The notes beneath the pieces are model-generated. The model ran no database searches, was not told the origin of the DNA, and was given only the letters and a program-made list of their open reading frames with translations. DNA of 6,209 bases, from contig CAYSBK010000145.1 in NCBI GenBank assembly GCA_964429265.1, positions 1 to 6,209 of the forward strand, written 5' to 3'. This document shows, piece after piece, positions 5,420 through 6,209 of the stretch. This stretch comes from CAYSBK01 sp964429265 (GTDB taxonomy: Bacteria > Planctomycetota > Phycisphaerae > Sedimentisphaerales > Anaerobacaceae). A program made the translations under genes and the position numbers. The number at the start of each line of letters is the position of its first letter. Position 1 is the stretch's first letter.

Positions 5420-6200
5420 GGTTTATCCATCGGATAATACGCTGTTGAACATACAAAGCGACGGCGACACGGGCGTGGAGTACATACCGACGGGCACGGC
5501 TCCATATTACCTGCAGTTCAGGAAGCTGCTGTACCGGCTGCTTCTTGCGTGCAAGCGTGGGAATGACCTGCGGGTGTACGACGAGGGCGGACTAAACATC
5601 GGCGTCAAGCCGGGCAAGTTCTGGCTGGGGACGCAGTTGATAAGTTATGCCGGCTCGTCGGGTAATGCTCTGGCCGACGACAAGGCGGCGATTTACATCT
5701 ACCTCGACGCCGAAGGCAACCTTGTTACGAACGAATACAGCGGCTTTCCGGATATGGCGTCGACGCCGCACATAAGGCTTGCGGTGGTGACGACTTCGGG
5801 CGGTGACATCGAGTCGATAACCGACGCGCGGACGGGACACAACTTCGTGATGCCGCCCGGTGCCGGCGGGATTACAAGGTCGATAGAGGCGCACACGGCC
5901 GACGATACGCTGTCGGCGTGGGAAAGCGGCAGCATCCACACGAATCTGGCAGCAACGGGGACGGTGACGCTTACGCTGCCGGCTTCGGCACCGGCCGGCA
6001 CGGAGTTTACCTTCGCGGTTCAGGCGGCACAGGAACTTCGCATCGACCCAGGCTCGGCGGCGATACGCGACGACAGCGGCCAGGCCGCCGGCAAGTATAA
6101 ATCGGCCAGTGCCGTCGGTGCGTGCCTTCGGCTGGTGGCGGATTCGAACGGCGATTGGGTAACGACGGCAAAGAACGGGACCTGGACGCAGGAGAGTTAA
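5412..6200 (+). CDS. Putative tail fibre or virion-surface protein
   Basis: The product is 262 aa. It has a short N-terminal helix (LQFRKLLYRLLLACKRG, 34-50), a beta-rich domain at 51-142 (LRVYDEGGLNIGVKPGKFW, IYIYLDAEGNLVT, IRLAVVTTSGGDIESITDAR), a linker with MPPGAGG (147-153), and a second beta domain at 168-258 that starts SAWESGSIHTNL, continues TGTVTLTLPASAPAGTEFTF, and ends NGDWVTTAKNGTW. The last module, with 'vtltLP...Gt.f.f' followed by a closing G-T-W, recurs at the C-termini of many phage tail fibres and capsid-associated proteins in my knowledge. The first resembles fibre N-terminal domains that dock on the tail. This is the probable receptor-facing or surface part of the virion. 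GGAGG at 5401-5405 fixes the start. It is short for a complete fibre, so partner proteins may lie downstream. No hydrolase motif was seen. Confidence 0.65.
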   Translation: MAEVYPSDNTLLNIQSDGDTGVEYIPTGTAPYYLQFRKLLYRLLLACKRGNDLRVYDEGGLNIGVKPGKFWLGTQLISYAGSSGNALADDKAAIYIYLDAEGNLVTNEYSGFPDMASTPHIRLAVVTTSGGDIESITDARTGHNFVMPPGAGGITRSIEAHTADDTLSAWESGSIHTNLAATGTVTLTLPASAPAGTEFTFAVQAAQELRIDPGSAAIRDDSGQAAGKYKSASAVGACLRLVADSNGDWVTTAKNGTWTQES

Positions 6201-6202
6201 TC

Positions 6203-6206
6203 GGAG
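6203..6206 (+). promoter_or_regulatory. Possible ribosome binding site of the next gene
   Basis: GGAG follows the fibre-like gene's TAA (6198-6200) by two bases, and the window ends at 6209. The short distance suggests that a further + strand gene starts just outside. Confidence 0.4.
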
Positions 6207-6209
6207 AAA

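Noticed and set aside
1..6209. CRISPR array, tRNA, rRNA, insertion sequence or attachment site
   Set aside because: No regularly spaced direct repeats, cloverleaf sequence, transposase or terminal repeats were found on reading the window.

Overview
The window is a compact block of viral structural genes, all on the + strand. It looks like a piece of a prophage or free phage of a GC-rich bacterium. No host gene, integrase, tRNA or attachment site is visible, so integrated and free forms cannot be told apart. The DNA is GC-rich but uses ATA for isoleucine unusually often (6 of 19 Ile codons in the capsid gene). From memory, the protein styles resemble viral proteins in planctomycete (Phycisphaerae-like) metagenomes. 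That host assignment is inference only.

Layout: positions 1-48 may be the last codons of a gene entering from the left, its stop sitting in a perfect 10-bp hairpin (46-70). A leader without a recognised gene follows (about 49-212). Then come a portal protein (213-1760), a coiled-coil scaffolding-type protein (1762-2295), an SU10/DUF5309-type major capsid protein (2338-3492), a GC-rich hairpin region holding a 23-codon micro-ORF (3492-3563), a putative head-tail connector (3568-4221), a small tail-associated protein (4238-4606), a protein with Ig/FN3-like ends and a phenylalanine-glycine pentad repeat (4611-5390), and a fibre-like protein (5412-6200). The last nine bases carry a Shine-Dalgarno-like GGAG, so another gene probably follows.

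How it works together: portal, scaffold and capsid protein would assemble a procapsid. The next two genes probably finish the head-tail junction, and the last two look like surface or tail appendages. Gaps between genes are short (1 to 75 nt) and two stops overlap an ATG in the form TGATG, which fits one coupled operon. Terminase, maturation protease, tape measure and lysis genes are not in the window. The most noteworthy signals are the strict x-x-F-G-x pentad repeat, the hairpin and micro-ORF junction after the capsid gene, and a shared beta segment in the capsid protein and its downstream neighbour.
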